Assembly (NCBI RefSeq): GCF_038725785.1
Contig: NZ_CP109796.1
Location: 868,001 to 932,000, forward strand
Source of the DNA: Termitidicoccus mucosus
GTDB taxonomy: Bacteria; Verrucomicrobiota; Verrucomicrobiia; Opitutales; Opitutaceae
DNA: 64,000 bases
Direction: 5' to 3'
Every line of letters begins with the position of its first letter. Position 1 is the stretch's first letter. Positions 10,901-19,757 of this stretch are shown here, piece by piece. A model generated the notes under the pieces. It did not search any database and was not told where the DNA came from. It worked only from the letters and a program-made list of their open reading frames with translations. The position numbers and the translations under genes were made by a program.

Positions 10901-12267
10901 TCCGATTCGTGGCAGTTTAAGTTGGAAGTTGAAGTTGAAGTGCCGGCGTCGGCGGACGCGTCTGTTTTTCTTAAACTTAAACTTTCAACTTCAACTGGCG
11001 AGGCCGCCGGCACGGCGGCCTCGTAGGTGCGGAAGTAGCCGTTGATGTTGGGGCGTCCGAATTCGTTGTTGAAGGCGGCGCCGCCGAGGGGGCCGTCGAT
11101 CATGATGTCGAGGGCGCTGACGATGCGTCCGGGCTTGCCGTTGTCGGTCCGCTCCCAGGGCTGGAGCGCGCCGGGTATCCTGAGATTGGATACAGTGAAG
11201 CCGGTGAGCCCGGCCTTGGGCTTGGAGCCGCGCCCGGTGGCGCCTTCGTCGCGAATCTCGCCGCCGGAGCCGGTGGCCGCGCCGGGAAAGGGCGAGATGG
11301 CGGTGGGATGGTTGTGGGTTTCGACTTTGCAGAGGATGTGGATGTCCTGCTCGTGGGCGGCGTAGTCGCCGGTGGCGGGATCGGGATAGAAGCGTCCGCC
11401 GCGGGAACCCTCGAAAACGGCGGCGTTGTCCTTGTAGGCGGAGAGGATGCCGGCGCTGTGGAGTTCGTGGGTGTTGCGGATCATCTGGAAGAGCGAGCGG
11501 TCGCGTTTCTCGCCGTCGATTTCCCAGGTGGCGTTGAAGATCTTGTGGCGGCAGTGCTCGGAATTGGCCTGCGCGAACATCATGAGCTCGATGTCGTTGG
11601 GGTCGCGGCCAAGCGCGGTAAAGGATTTGACGAGGTAGTCGATCTCGTCGTCGGCGAGGGCAAGGCCGAGGTCGCGGTTCGCGTTGACGAGGGCGTCGCG
11701 TCCCCGGGCGAGGACGGGGACGGTGGTCATGGGGTGCGGCTGCTCGTGTCGGAAGAGGGCGGCGAGTTCGTCGGTGCCGGCGAAGACGGCCTGCGTCATG
11801 CGGTCGTGGAGGCGTGCGCGGAGGAGGTCGAGTTTGCCGGCGGGAAGGACGTGGAGCGGCGGCTGAAGGGCGGCATTGTCGATCTCGATCGTGTAGGCGA
11901 TGACACGCTCGATGCGCTTGACGGTGGCGAGGCCGCAGATGTGGGCGATGTCGGTGGCCTTGCTGGACCAGGGGGAAATGGTGCCGGGACGGGGGGCGAC
12001 GATGAGGGAAAGGCTGGGGATGGCGGGCGCGGCGGAAGTATTTTTTTCAGCCGTCAGGCTTTTTTCCCGGGGACCGTAGGTGAGGAGTTTTTCGAGGATG
12101 GTTTGCTGCGCGGCGGGAAGCGCGGTGGCGGCGGGGTCGGCCAGTTCGGCGATGTGGAGGAATTGCGCGGCGATGCGGACGACGGGAATGCCGGCGGCGG
12201 CGAGGTCCTGCCGAAGCTTTTGGAGGCGGAATTGGGAAAGGGCGGAGGAGCCGCGGTGGATGAGCAT
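7966..12267 (-). CDS. purL: Phosphoribosylformylglycinamidine synthase, single-chain PurL
   Basis: 1433 residues, longer than the roughly 1295 of the E. coli enzyme that it matches throughout by recall. It makes FGAM from FGAR, ATP and glutamine in purine synthesis. Visible landmarks: [10 protein letters not shown] at the N-terminus, [50 protein letters not shown], and the glutaminase domain with [16 protein letters not shown], the nucleophile in [10 protein letters not shown] near residue 1270, and PHPERVFR near the end. The extra length is mostly three in-frame palindromic inserts at about residues 424-451, 840-882 and 1133-1153, all at places where E. coli has short loops or linkers. No frame break is seen, so the enzyme is probably active. 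Confidence 0.95.
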   Translation of the reverse strand: MLIHRGSSALSQFRLQKLRQDLAAAGIPVVRIAAQFLHIAELADPAATALPAAQQTILEKLLTYGPREKSLTAEKNTSAAPAIPSLSLIVAPRPGTISPWSSKATDIAHICGLATVKRIERVIAYTIEIDNAALQPPLHVLPAGKLDLLRARLHDRMTQAVFAGTDELAALFRHEQPHPMTTVPVLARGRDALVNANRDLGLALADDEIDYLVKSFTALGRDPNDIELMMFAQANSEHCRHKIFNATWEIDGEKRDRSLFQMIRNTHELHSAGILSAYKDNAAVFEGSRGGRFYPDPATGDYAAHEQDIHILCKVETHNHPTAISPFPGAATGSGGEIRDEGATGRGSKPKAGLTGFTVSNLRIPGALQPWERTDNGKPGRIVSALDIMIDGPLGGAAFNNEFGRPNINGYFRTYEAAVPAASPVEVESLSLRKTDASADAGTSTSTSNLNCHESEIRGYHKPIMLAGGLGNIAPGHVKKGVINPGDHLIVLGGPAMLIGLGGGAASSMASGSGQADLDFASVQRDNPEMQRRCQEVIDRCWALGDENPISFIHDVGAGGVSNALPELVNDGGRGGRFDLRKIPNDEPGMSPLEIWCNESQERYVLAVPADRIETFRQLCARERCPYAIVGRATAEKRLVLEDPHFKNTPIDMPLEVLLGKPPRMHRQETTRARPLAPLDPAGIVLAEAARRVLAHPAVADKTFLISIGDRTVTGLISRDQMVGPWQVPVADCAVTATAFDVYTGEAMSMGERTPVAVNNAAASARLAVGEALTNLAAARIPDLGRVNLSANWMAAPAHPGDAADLYAAVRAVGMELCPALGITIPVGKDSMSMSTVWEENAECGVRNAELKHTPPPAHPATPAPHSEVPAIPHSAFRAPHSKRVTAPVSLIVSAFAPVADIRKTLTPQLLRPSDPDAAGRPVGPTELLLIDLGRGKDRLGGSILAQVYSQTGDIPPDVDSAADLKAFWAAIQAMNEQGKLLAYHDRSDGGLFAAAVEMAFAGNTGLDLQLPAAASPLAALFSEELGALVQIRAADLDDVMLLLREHGFKTCAHRIGALNDHAALRVRQTGRDGHVLFNDSLKNLRAIWSDTTRRIAALRDNPACAESEYQLKLDPENPGITPKITFDYAAGQVGRGVPAEPGTAAHPEGSPYPETTSDRPTPKSVFPHVSASRPAIAILREQGVNGQIEMAAAFTRAGFRAVDVHMTDILDGRISLRDFRGLVACGGFSYGDVLGAGEGWAKSILFNPRARDEFAAYFARPDTFALGVCNGCQMMSNLHEIIPGAEAWPRFVQNKSERFEARVCSLLIEKSPSVLFQGMEGSVIPIAVAHGEGYAEFPTADDADAFSAASGLVSARYVDNRHRVTEQYPLNPNGSPHGITAITTRDGRVTILMPHPERVFRTVQQSWCPKSWFAHDDAPWMRLFRNARAWVG
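8809..8868. repeat. In-frame palindromic element A in purL (GTAGGGCGA family)
   Basis: 60 bases, exactly 20 codons, bounded by GTAGGGCGA and TCGCCCTAC. It lies in the linker before the glutaminase domain, near residues 1133-1153 of PurL. Its right half, GGCTCGGCGGGGACGCCTCG followed by CCCTAC, is identical to the element at 45154-45206. Confidence 0.9.
9622..9747. repeat. In-frame palindromic element B in purL (GGAATGCGGAATGCGG family)
   Basis: 126 bases, exactly 42 codons. Both arms are runs of GGAATGCGG units (9622-9653) and the inverted ATTCCGCATTCCGC (to 9747), around a GC-rich spacer. It replaces the short loop that in E. coli PurL joins a Trp-containing segment to the PLSLVISAF-like strand. 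A single arm of the same type is at 42293-42331. Confidence 0.9.
10914..10996. repeat. In-frame palindromic element C in purL (AGTTGAAGTTGAA family)
   Basis: The arms AGTTTAAGTTGGAAGTTGAA and the inverted TTTCAACTTCAACT (ending 10996) enclose a GC-rich centre. On the coding strand it yields a Ser/Thr-rich insert just before the conserved RGYHKPIML motif. The AT-rich arms stand out against the surrounding GC-rich gene. Confidence 0.88.
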
Positions 12268-12387
12268 GATGAGGATGAAAAAGCGTTAATTAAGAAAACC
12301 GTCTTTCAAACCGCTAGCCAAAAGGCACGGTCCGCAAAACGCAGCACGAAAAGTCCCGCGTCATTTATGCGGGCGGCGCGGCGGGGT

Positions 12388-12828
12388 CTACTTCATTTCC
12401 CCCGTGGACGGCGCAAACAGTTGCTTCACTAATCGCTCCGCCACCTCCGAGGGATGCCTGGACATCGACGCCGGGTTGCTGTAGTCCGCGCGGGCGATTT
12501 GCTGTTCGGTGCGCGCGTCGAGCACCGTGATTTCGAGCGCGGTCATGTGGTCCTTGAAATCCCAGGTCCACGAATCCCGATACTGCACGATGAGCTGTGT
12601 GCGCACAGGCATCATGGTCAGCGGCCCGACGCCGACCTCATAACCCTGCGCGGCGAGCGTGCTGGTGATAAATCCGCCGAGGCCGCGGTTGTCGTTCATG
12701 TTGCTCTTTACCCATACGCGGCTGTAGCCGGCCAAATTCCTCCCGGGCTCGACCGATGCCTTGTAGGACGAGCACCCGGCGAGCAACACTCCTGCCAGCA
12801 GCATTGTTGTAAAAACAGCAAATCGCAT
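12388..12828 (-). CDS. Small lipoprotein of unknown function
   Basis: 146 residues from the ATG at 12828; an in-frame upstream extension is basic and unlike a leader. The lipobox LLAGC places the lipidated Cys at residue 19, so the protein is an envelope lipoprotein. The mature domain contains SRVWVKSNMNDNRGLGG, a Gly-rich turn, and alternating strands LIVQYRDSWTWDF and ALEITVLDARTEQQIARADY, typical of small periplasmic alpha/beta folds such as DUF4136 relatives. The family assignment is not secure. It lies 120 bases upstream of purL on the same strand. Confidence 0.7.
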   Translation of the reverse strand: MRFAVFTTMLLAGVLLAGCSSYKASVEPGRNLAGYSRVWVKSNMNDNRGLGGFITSTLAAQGYEVGVGPLTMMPVRTQLIVQYRDSWTWDFKDHMTALEITVLDARTEQQIARADYSNPASMSRHPSEVAERLVKQLFAPSTGEMK

Positions 12829-12929
12829 GCACCCCAAAACACGGCAATCCTGCGCGTGTGCAAGCGCAATGCCGCGCATCCGGCGGAAACGCTGGCGTTT
12901 GCCCGTCCGCCGGTTGAGCATCGGATGCC

Positions 12930-14192
12930 ATGCCGCCTCCCGATGCCCGCGCCCGATTTTTCGAACTCCTTCGCGACTCCGTCCGCGACGGCACGCTGGT
13001 CAAGCTCACCTTGGGCAGGCACCGGGGCGCCGACACTTCGTTGCGCAACATTTTCGTGCGCCCGGTTTCCCTGAAGGCCGGCCCGCGCCTCTCTTTCGTT
13101 TACCGGCACGACACCCGCGACATCACCAAAAACTTCGCCCATGACGAGGCGCTCGCCTTACTCGAAACTCTCGCCGCCGCCGATTTCCTCGACGCGCACC
13201 TCTTCACCGTCACGCAAACCGCGCAGCTTTCCCGCCCGGACCAAACAGGGGAGCCGGCGCGCATCCGTATCAAAAAATCAACTACACCGGAGGCGGCCCC
13301 GGCCGCGCTCCCGGCGCGGGATCACGACCGGGCGCGGGAGCGCGCCGTGGGCATGTCCGAGCCCTGGCTGCGCGCCCTTGGCGTCACGAACGAACGCGGG
13401 CAGCCGCGCGAGGCGATGGCGGCGAAATTCCGCCAGATCAACAAATTCACCGAACTGCTCTCGCACCTCGCCGGCGAGGCGGGCCTGTTGCCCGCGCCGG
13501 ACGGGCGCGCGGCATCGCAAGGCGTCGAAGAAACAGCGGAGTCCCGGCAGCCGCCGCTGCGCGTCGCCGACATGGGCTGCGGCAAAGGCTATCTCACCTT
13601 CGCCACGGCCGCGCTGTTCGGCGGGCGCGCCCGCGTGGAGGGCATCGAGGCCCGCGCCGACCTCGTCGAGTTCTGCAACCGCGTGGCAGGCGAACAAGGC
13701 TTTGCCAACCTGTCCTTTGTCCGGGGCACGATCGCCGACGCCGCCCCCGCACAACTCGACATTCTCATCGCGCTTCACGCGTGCGACACCGCCACCGACG
13801 ACGCCATCGCGAAGGGCGTCGCCGCCGGCGCCCGCCTCATCGTCGTGTCGCCCTGCTGCCACAAGGAACTGCGCCCTCAGCTTGTCGCGCCGCCGCTGCT
13901 CGCCGACGCGCTGCGCCACGGGATTTTTCAGGAACGCCAGGCCGAGTTCATCACCGACGCGCTCCGGGCGCAGCTTCTCGAATGGTCGGGTTATCGCACA
14001 AAAGTGTTTGAGTTCATCTCGACCGAGCACACTGCGAAAAACCTGATGATCGCCGCGGTCAAAATCCACGCGACGGAGCGGCGCGCGCCAGCCGTGTCCG
14101 ACGAATTCGCGCGGCGCATCCGCGCCCTCGCCGCCGCCTATGGCGTGCGCAGGCAATCCCTCGCCGCGCAACTCGGGTTTGCGCTCGCCTGA
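12930..14192 (+). CDS. SAM-dependent methyltransferase, METTL25/RRNAD1-like
   Basis: 420 residues. The class I methyltransferase motif I is VADMGCGKGYLTFA at about 212-225, with the acidic ribose-binding loop VEGIEARAD near 237-244 and the HACDTATDD region near 283-291. The segment SPCCHKELRPQ near 307-317 is characteristic of the Methyltransf_32 / METTL25 group. The N-terminal 130 residues form a separate domain seen in bacterial relatives. The target is probably an RNA, but that is inferred from family, not sequence. The gene is divergent from the lipoprotein at 12388. Confidence 0.7.
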   Translation: MPPPDARARFFELLRDSVRDGTLVKLTLGRHRGADTSLRNIFVRPVSLKAGPRLSFVYRHDTRDITKNFAHDEALALLETLAAADFLDAHLFTVTQTAQLSRPDQTGEPARIRIKKSTTPEAAPAALPARDHDRARERAVGMSEPWLRALGVTNERGQPREAMAAKFRQINKFTELLSHLAGEAGLLPAPDGRAASQGVEETAESRQPPLRVADMGCGKGYLTFATAALFGGRARVEGIEARADLVEFCNRVAGEQGFANLSFVRGTIADAAPAQLDILIALHACDTATDDAIAKGVAAGARLIVVSPCCHKELRPQLVAPPLLADALRHGIFQERQAEFITDALRAQLLEWSGYRTKVFEFISTEHTAKNLMIAAVKIHATERRAPAVSDEFARRIRALAAAYGVRRQSLAAQLGFALA

Positions 14193-14234
14193 GAGGCGGG
14201 GCGGAAATGCACCGGCCGCAGGGGATGCCGCCTG

Positions 14235-15392
14235 CTACGAGGCGGCGCGCGGCCCCGGTTCTCCTTTGCCGAGGCGCCACCAGGCGAGTCCGAGGTAGGC
14301 CACGGCAGCCGTTCCGAGGATAAGCAACTCGGAGCGGATTTCGTGCAGGCTGGCGCCAAACTGATTGATCTTCACGTAGGCGGGAAGGCCCGTGGTCGAG
14401 GGGACGAGCAGGCCGGCCCAGTGCAGGATTGAGGGAATGAGCTGGGCGGGCCAGGCATATCCGGCGAGGAAGAAAAACGGCAGCGAAGTGCAGGCGAGGA
14501 CGCACATGGCGCGCTCGGGCGTCTTGAAGAAGGAACCGGCAAAGAGGCCGAGTCCCGCGACGGCAAAGATATAGACAAGCGTCAGAAAAATGAGCCCGGG
14601 AACATTGTGCCCGCGGGGATAATCCTGAAACCAGAAGGCCAGGCCGTTGAAATAAAGCGAGGTCAGGCTGCAAACCGTCACGAGCGCGAGCACGAGCCCC
14701 CAGAACTCGCCGGCGGAGAGGGCGGGCCGTCCGGCAAGCCCCTGTGCGGCATGACGCTGGCGCCGGATGGCGACGAGCATGGCCGCGCCGATGAGGAGCG
14801 TCTGGTGAATGATGATCTGCGCGGCGGCGGCGACGGCATAGCTGGCGTAGCCCTCGCGGGTGTTGTAGAGCGGACGCATGACGACCTCGACGGGCATGGC
14901 AAGATTCGCCAGCGCGGGGGCGAGCACGCCGGCCTTGTTCGCCTCCTCCCGCATGATGCGCGCGGCCGCGTCCTGCACGACCGCGGCGAGGGCGCCGAGG
15001 ACGGCGGCGTTGCGCACCAGGTAGGCGTTGTTGCTGTAAAGCGCGAGCGTGCCCTTGCGCCCGCCCAGGGCGTTGCGCTGAAAATCGGCGGGGATGAGGA
15101 GGATGCCGTTGACCGCATTGCGGCGGAGCAAGGCCCGCGCCTCCGCGAAATCCGCCGGGCGGGCGGCGACCTCGATGCCGCGCACGGCGGCGGCGGCGCG
15201 GACGATGGCGCGGCTTTGCGTGGTGTTGTCGAGATCCACGATGGCGACGGGCAGGCGCATCGCGACCTGCCGGTCGTAGCCGGCCGGGTAGAAAAACGAA
15301 TAGACAACCACGCCGAGCACCAGGGTGGAAACCACGGTCTTGCTCGTAAAGATGTCGCGGAAGCCGGAGCGTATGCCTTCGAGGAGTGTCAT
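14235..15392 (-). CDS. ABC-2 type permease (YhhJ/YbhR-like), second
   Basis: 385 residues from ATG 15392, which overlaps the stop of the upstream permease in an ATGA junction. Topology is the classic ABC-2 export pattern: one N-terminal helix (TVVSTLVLGVVVYSFFY), a large periplasmic domain with VAIVDLDNTTQSRAIVRA, then five C-terminal helices including FLTLVYIFAVAGLGLFAGSFF and PFFFLAGYAWPAQLIP. The family forms the membrane part of efflux pumps working with HlyD and TolC partners. No ATP-binding gene lies within the cluster, so the energy source must be encoded elsewhere or be absent. Confidence 0.85.
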   Translation of the reverse strand: MTLLEGIRSGFRDIFTSKTVVSTLVLGVVVYSFFYPAGYDRQVAMRLPVAIVDLDNTTQSRAIVRAAAAVRGIEVAARPADFAEARALLRRNAVNGILLIPADFQRNALGGRKGTLALYSNNAYLVRNAAVLGALAAVVQDAAARIMREEANKAGVLAPALANLAMPVEVVMRPLYNTREGYASYAVAAAAQIIIHQTLLIGAAMLVAIRRQRHAAQGLAGRPALSAGEFWGLVLALVTVCSLTSLYFNGLAFWFQDYPRGHNVPGLIFLTLVYIFAVAGLGLFAGSFFKTPERAMCVLACTSLPFFFLAGYAWPAQLIPSILHWAGLLVPSTTGLPAYVKINQFGASLHEIRSELLILGTAAVAYLGLAWWRLGKGEPGPRAAS

Positions 15393-16591
15393 GCGCCGGC
15401 GGATTTTGAGGTTTCGCCGGGCGCGCCCGCGGGCTCCGGAGTGAGTTTCATGACCTCGCGCAGCATCCACATCCCAAGCGGCAGGAGGACGGCGCTGAAG
15501 AGCGCGAGCACGCCGAGGGCGGGCAAGGCGTCGCGGACGGAGGAATCCATCTGAAATTGCATGACATGCACGCGCATGTAGTGCGTATAGGGCAGCATGG
15601 CGCTGAGGGATTTGACGAAGAGCGAGGCGTCGGCAAAGGGGAAGACGGCGTCGCCATAGGTGAAGGCGGCGCTGGTGAGCATGACGCAGACGGCGATGGA
15701 AAAGCCGAGGTCGCCCCTGCTCGCGCCGATGATGACGGACATGAGGCAGCCGTAGGCGAAATAGAAGAGGAATTGCGCGCCGATCAGCAGCGGCAGGCTG
15801 CCATGGATGGGGAACCCGAGGGCGGCGCGCATGACGAGCAAATACAATGTGCCGTGGAAGGTGTAGATGACGGTATAAAAAATGATTTTATAAACAAGGG
15901 CTGCGAGGAGGCTGCCACCGGCGGCGTCTTTCCACTCCCGCCGGACGCCGGGTGCGATCTCGCGGCCGATGGCCAGCACCATCGTGCAACTGAATGCGAT
16001 GTGCAGGAGCGCCATCATCAGGGTGGAGCCAAGCGTCCAGTCGTAGTTGCCGGTCGGGTTGAACAGGAGCGTGGCCTGCGCGCCGACCGGCGCCTCCCGC
16101 GCGGCGCGGGAATCGACCACGCGGTTGTGCCCGGGCGGCATGGGGCTGAGCGCGGCATTCAGCGAGCCGGCGACGGCTTCCATGTCGCGCGCAACGAGGT
16201 TGCCGGACGTGTAGAACTGGGCGTTGAAGAAGGCGAAAAGCGTGGCGCGCCGGCCGCGTTTCGCATCGGTATCGGCGCCGCGCGGCACATAAAGATAACC
16301 GAATATCTCCCCGGTCCGCACGAGCGCCTCGGCCTCGGCGAGGGTGGCGGGCTGCGCGATGACGCGTGCGGTGGAGGCGCCTTGCAGGGCGACGGCGAGT
16401 TTGCGGCTGAGCGCGGAATGATCGTCGTCCACAAACGCAATGGGAAGCCCGCGCGGGACGCCGCGGGCAAAAAGCACGAGGACAAAGGCCGTCAGCAGCA
16501 GCGGGATGACGCTGATGAGGGCGGCATCCCACGGGCTGCGGCGCACGAAGCCGGTTTCGCGCGCGATGGAGTTGGCGAGTCCGCTGAACAC
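15389..16591 (-). CDS. ABC-2 type permease, first
   Basis: 400 residues. It has an N-terminal helix (ALISVIPLLLTAFVLVLF), an extracytoplasmic domain beginning LPIAFVDDDHSALSRKLAVAL, and a C-terminal membrane region with YKIIFYTVIYTFHGTLYLLV and LPLGMWMLREVMKL. It is homologous in plan to its downstream partner and probably pairs with it as a heterodimer. Upstream on the same strand are an HlyD adaptor and a TolC channel, separated by about 350 bases filled with palindromic elements. Confidence 0.85.
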   Translation of the reverse strand: MFSGLANSIARETGFVRRSPWDAALISVIPLLLTAFVLVLFARGVPRGLPIAFVDDDHSALSRKLAVALQGASTARVIAQPATLAEAEALVRTGEIFGYLYVPRGADTDAKRGRRATLFAFFNAQFYTSGNLVARDMEAVAGSLNAALSPMPPGHNRVVDSRAAREAPVGAQATLLFNPTGNYDWTLGSTLMMALLHIAFSCTMVLAIGREIAPGVRREWKDAAGGSLLAALVYKIIFYTVIYTFHGTLYLLVMRAALGFPIHGSLPLLIGAQFLFYFAYGCLMSVIIGASRGDLGFSIAVCVMLTSAAFTYGDAVFPFADASLFVKSLSAMLPYTHYMRVHVMQFQMDSSVRDALPALGVLALFSAVLLPLGMWMLREVMKLTPEPAGAPGETSKSAGA

Positions 16592-16645
16592 GGGGAGGCT
16601 TGTTTTTTAGACGGGATGAACAGGACTTTCAGAATCAATAAATAG

Positions 16646-16726
16646 TGAACAGAAGGAAACGAAGGTAAACGAAGAATACCTTTTATGATTATTGTTTTCT
16701 TGGTGCCCTTCGTTTTCTTCTGTTCA
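16646..16726. repeat. Palindromic element, TGAACAGAAGGAAACGAAGG family, copy 1
   Basis: 81 bases. The arms are TGAACAGAAGGAAACGAAGG and the inverted CCTTCGTTTTCTTCTGTTCA. The interior aligns over its full length, with a handful of mismatches, to the reverse complement of the element at 52280-52361, so both are copies of one mobile unit rather than chance palindromes. Confidence 0.9.
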
Positions 16727-16744
16727 AAATGATGGTTCTTTATT

Positions 16745-16833
16745 TTTAGACAGAATGAACAGAATTTAATAAAATGGACGGAATGAAGGTTTCAATTTGT
16801 TCATTCTTTTTCATTCTGTTCATTCTGTCTAAA
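16745..16833. repeat. Palindromic element, AGACAGAATGAACAG family
   Basis: The arms TTTAGACAGAATGAACAG and the inverted CTGTTCATTCTGTCTAAA close an 89-base unit. It lies directly after the previous element. Confidence 0.88.
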
Positions 16834-16945
16834 TAAATGGTTCGGTTTTAATGGCCACAAAGAGGCGCAAAAAGGCACAAGATGGAGTGATTGTTTTCTA
16901 TGCGTCTTTGCGGCTGTTTTATTGGTTTTGTTTTTATGTCTTTTG

Positions 16946-17977
16946 TCATTGCGCGGTTTGCGGCCAGTCGAAGAGCACGCTCATGCCGGGGCGGAGTTTT
17001 TTGGAGGACTCGTCCTGCTCGATGGGCCGGGCGCGGACCTCGAAGGTGCGGATGTCGTAGCCGTCGGACAAACGGGTGGCGCGCCACGTGGCGAAATCGC
17101 CCTGCGGGTTGATATAATAAATCTTGAAACTCATCTTCCGGTCGTTGAGCGCGGGCACGATGCCGGTGAGAATCTGGCCGATGGCGATGCCGTGGAACTG
17201 GTTTTCGCGCACGTTGAAGGCGATCCAGAGGTTCCCGGGATCGACTAGGGTGAAAACGGGAAACCCGGGCGGGAGGATTTCGCCGATGTTGGCGTAGCGG
17301 CGGCTGATCTGGCCGTTGGCGGGCGCGACGGCCTGCAATTCCGCCTGCAACGAGGCGACCGCGGCCACGGCGGCATTGGCGGCGGCAACCTGGGCGGCGA
17401 TGGCCTCGCGATCCTCGACGCGGGTTCCGGCCAGGGCTTTTTCGTATTGCGCGAGGGCGGCCTTCGCCGACTCGGCGGTGGCAAGCGCGGAGGCCGCGGC
17501 CTCGTCGCGTTTTTGCGCCGCGATCACTCCCTCCTTGAAAAGGTTCTCGACGCGGGCGGCCGTGGTCCTGGCAACATCGGCGGCGGCCTGCTGGGCCTGC
17601 CAGACGGCAAGCGCGGTGGCGATATCCTCCTGTTGCGCGCCGGCCTGGGCCTTGGCCTGGAGGGCGCGCAGGGCGAGTTCGGCGGAGCGGGCCTCGGCGA
17701 GCTTGGAATTGAGTTCTTCGTTGGAGAGGGTGAAGAGCGGCTGGCCGGCCTTCACGGTGTCGCCCTCGGCGGCGAGAAGGATTTCGAGCCGGCCGGGCGC
17801 CTTGGCCGCGACGCGGATTTCGTCGGTGTCCACCATCGCGTGGATCTGGTCGGGCGGCGGGCGGGAGGCGAGCCACACGCCGAGGACAACGACGGCGATG
17901 ATGACGGCCAGCACCAGCACCGGCAGGATGAGCCGGCTTTTCGGGGACTTTTGCGGTTGGGTGTTTTGCGTGCTCAC
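16946..17977 (-). CDS. HlyD/EmrA-type membrane fusion protein
   Basis: 343 residues starting at GTG 17977, whose GTGA overlaps the TGA of the upstream tolC-like gene. One N-terminal helix (about 16-36) is followed by a barrel-sandwich half motif (VAAKAPGRLEILLAAEGDTV, then GQPLFTL). A long Ala/Gln-rich coiled-coil hairpin occupies about 85-215, then comes the second lipoyl half (APANGQISRRYANIGE). It would link an inner-membrane pump to TolC across the periplasm. Closest in plan to YhiI/YbhG-type adaptors of ABC-2 exporters. Confidence 0.88.
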   Translation of the reverse strand: MSTQNTQPQKSPKSRLILPVLVLAVIIAVVVLGVWLASRPPPDQIHAMVDTDEIRVAAKAPGRLEILLAAEGDTVKAGQPLFTLSNEELNSKLAEARSAELALRALQAKAQAGAQQEDIATALAVWQAQQAAADVARTTAARVENLFKEGVIAAQKRDEAAASALATAESAKAALAQYEKALAGTRVEDREAIAAQVAAANAAVAAVASLQAELQAVAPANGQISRRYANIGEILPPGFPVFTLVDPGNLWIAFNVRENQFHGIAIGQILTGIVPALNDRKMSFKIYYINPQGDFATWRATRLSDGYDIRTFEVRARPIEQDESSKKLRPGMSVLFDWPQTAQ

Positions 17978-19389
17978 GGTGTCAGTTTGTCTGCGCGGTT
18001 CATGTAAGTGGTGAATTGGTCCATCTGCCCGCTGACGTGGAGGAGAGTGGCAAGCTCGACGTCGAAGCGATAGGCGGCGGCGGCGCGCTCGACGAGGACA
18101 TTGGTCAGGGCGACGCTGGCGTTGGTGACGTCGGTCGAGGTGCCCTGCCCTTCGCGGAAGGCGATTTCCTGCACGCGCAGGTTTTCACGGGCGCTTTCGA
18201 GGTTGGAATCGAGGAGGAGATACTGGCGCAGGGCGTTTTCGACGGCGTCGTAGGCCTGGCGCGTGCCGGTGTCCACCATCGTGCGGACGGCCTCGACGGT
18301 ATTGTCGGCCTCGATGACGGCCTGCTTGGCCGCGGTGTAGCTGTGGCGGCGGTCGATTTTGTCGAAGAGCGCCCACCTCACGGCAACGGCGGCAAGCCAG
18401 TCCTGGTCGAGCGGGGTGTTGCCGTCGCGGTAGAGATTATATTGGCCGACCAAGGCGACCGAGGGCAGCCAGTTGGCGCGAGTGGCCTTGACCTCCTGTC
18501 GCGCGGCACGCTGGACGGACTGCACGGCCGCGATCTGCGGGTTGCGGTCCTGCGCGTCGTTGACGATTTTGGCGCGGTCGCCGACGGCGTCGGTAAGCAC
18601 GAAGAGCGGTGTCGTGGGCATCACGACCTCGTTGGAATACAGCAGGCTGGCGAGGGCGATGCGGGCGCTTTCGAGTTCGTGCCGGGATGAATCGTGGCCG
18701 CGCCTGGCGGCATCGCAGGCAACCTGCGCCTGCAAACGCTGCGCTTTTGTGATCATGCCGCCCTGTTCGAGCTTCCTCGCGTCCTCGAGGTGTTTTTCCA
18801 TGACATGAAGCAATTCGCCGCGAAGCCCGAGCACGCGCTCGGCGAGGCTCTGGCCAAAGTAGAGTTTCACCAAGTCGAGGAGGAGCGCTTCGCGGGCGGC
18901 CTCGACTTGCGCGCCGGCCTGGTCGGCGATGGCGGCGGCGGCGCGCTGGCTCGCGCGGATTTTGCCTCCCCCGTAAACCTGCCACATTCCGGTCACGATC
19001 GGACGGAATGTGCTTTGATGCATGTTGACCTCGTAGGACATTCCGGCCACGGGCAGCGGCATGCCGTTCACCGAGGCGTAGTCGATTTTGACCTGTCCGT
19101 CCCTTATCGTTTTTTCCCAATAAACATACTCGGCGTCGAGGGAGACGGACGGCGTGTTGAGCCCCTTGAGCGAATCGGCGGCGGCGCGCCTGCCGGTGTG
19201 CCGCGCCTCGGCGGCGCGGAGCGCATGCGAGGCGCGGACGAGTTGATCGCGGGCCTGCTCGAAGGTCATCTCGCCGCCGCCGAAGCGGGCTTCGGCGGAT
19301 GGCAGGTCCGACGGTGCGGCACAAAGCCCCGAGGCAGAACAGGCCAAGGCTGCCGACAGGACAATCACGAGTTTTTTTGGGTTGTTCAT
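17974..19389 (-). CDS. TolC-family outer membrane efflux protein
   Basis: 471 residues from ATG 19389 (a GTG three codons earlier is also possible). A signal peptide precedes cleavage near GLCAAPS. The mature protein shows the twofold TolC repeat: long amphipathic helices such as LTFEQ-like MTFEQARDQLVRASHAL, LVKLYFGQSLAERVL, then the second half with ENLRVQEIAFREGQGTSTDVTNASVAL, which is the standard TolC signature near the C-terminus. It is the first gene of the efflux operon and would form the outer-membrane exit duct. Confidence 0.9.
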   Translation of the reverse strand: MNNPKKLVIVLSAALACSASGLCAAPSDLPSAEARFGGGEMTFEQARDQLVRASHALRAAEARHTGRRAAADSLKGLNTPSVSLDAEYVYWEKTIRDGQVKIDYASVNGMPLPVAGMSYEVNMHQSTFRPIVTGMWQVYGGGKIRASQRAAAAIADQAGAQVEAAREALLLDLVKLYFGQSLAERVLGLRGELLHVMEKHLEDARKLEQGGMITKAQRLQAQVACDAARRGHDSSRHELESARIALASLLYSNEVVMPTTPLFVLTDAVGDRAKIVNDAQDRNPQIAAVQSVQRAARQEVKATRANWLPSVALVGQYNLYRDGNTPLDQDWLAAVAVRWALFDKIDRRHSYTAAKQAVIEADNTVEAVRTMVDTGTRQAYDAVENALRQYLLLDSNLESARENLRVQEIAFREGQGTSTDVTNASVALTNVLVERAAAAYRFDVELATLLHVSGQMDQFTTYMNRADKLTP

Positions 19390-19757
19390 CGTATCCACAA
19401 AGCGGGAGAGACACGGGCAGCACTCCGTGATGGGAAGTTGTTTTTCAGGTTCACTTTATTCCGGTTCGCCGGGGGTGCCGCAAGCACTAAGCAAATGCTC
19501 TTCCCGTGCCGGATATGTCCCAAGTGCTGTAATTCCATCTTTCCTCCTTCCGGCAGACGGCCTCGGATCTTTCCCATTTTTCCCCGATACCCCAAATGCG
19601 CCGGGCGGGAACGTATCCAAGCGGCCCGCCGGTTGCGCCCGGCAGGCCGTGCAAAATCAGCGGCCTTGTAATCAGCCGCAGGCTCGCCGAGAGTGCGCGC
19701 TTTTCCACACTTTCTGCACTTCTAGCACTTTTAGCACCTTCCGCATTTTCGCCACCC

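Larger units (their letters stand above)
16592..16945. other. Intergenic region with three palindromic elements
   Basis: 354 AT-rich bases between the hlyD-like gene and the first permease, with no credible reading frame. It holds elements at 16646-16726 and 16745-16833. A third, imperfect palindrome lies at about 16851-16918, with arms GGCCACAAAGAGGCGC and GCGTCTTTGCGGC. These may attenuate or terminate transcription between hlyD and the permeases. Confidence 0.8.

Noticed and set aside
16592-16945. Missing ATPase hidden in the hlyD/permease gap
   Set aside because: The gap is only 354 bases, is filled by palindromic elements, and no Walker or signature motif can be read in any frame.
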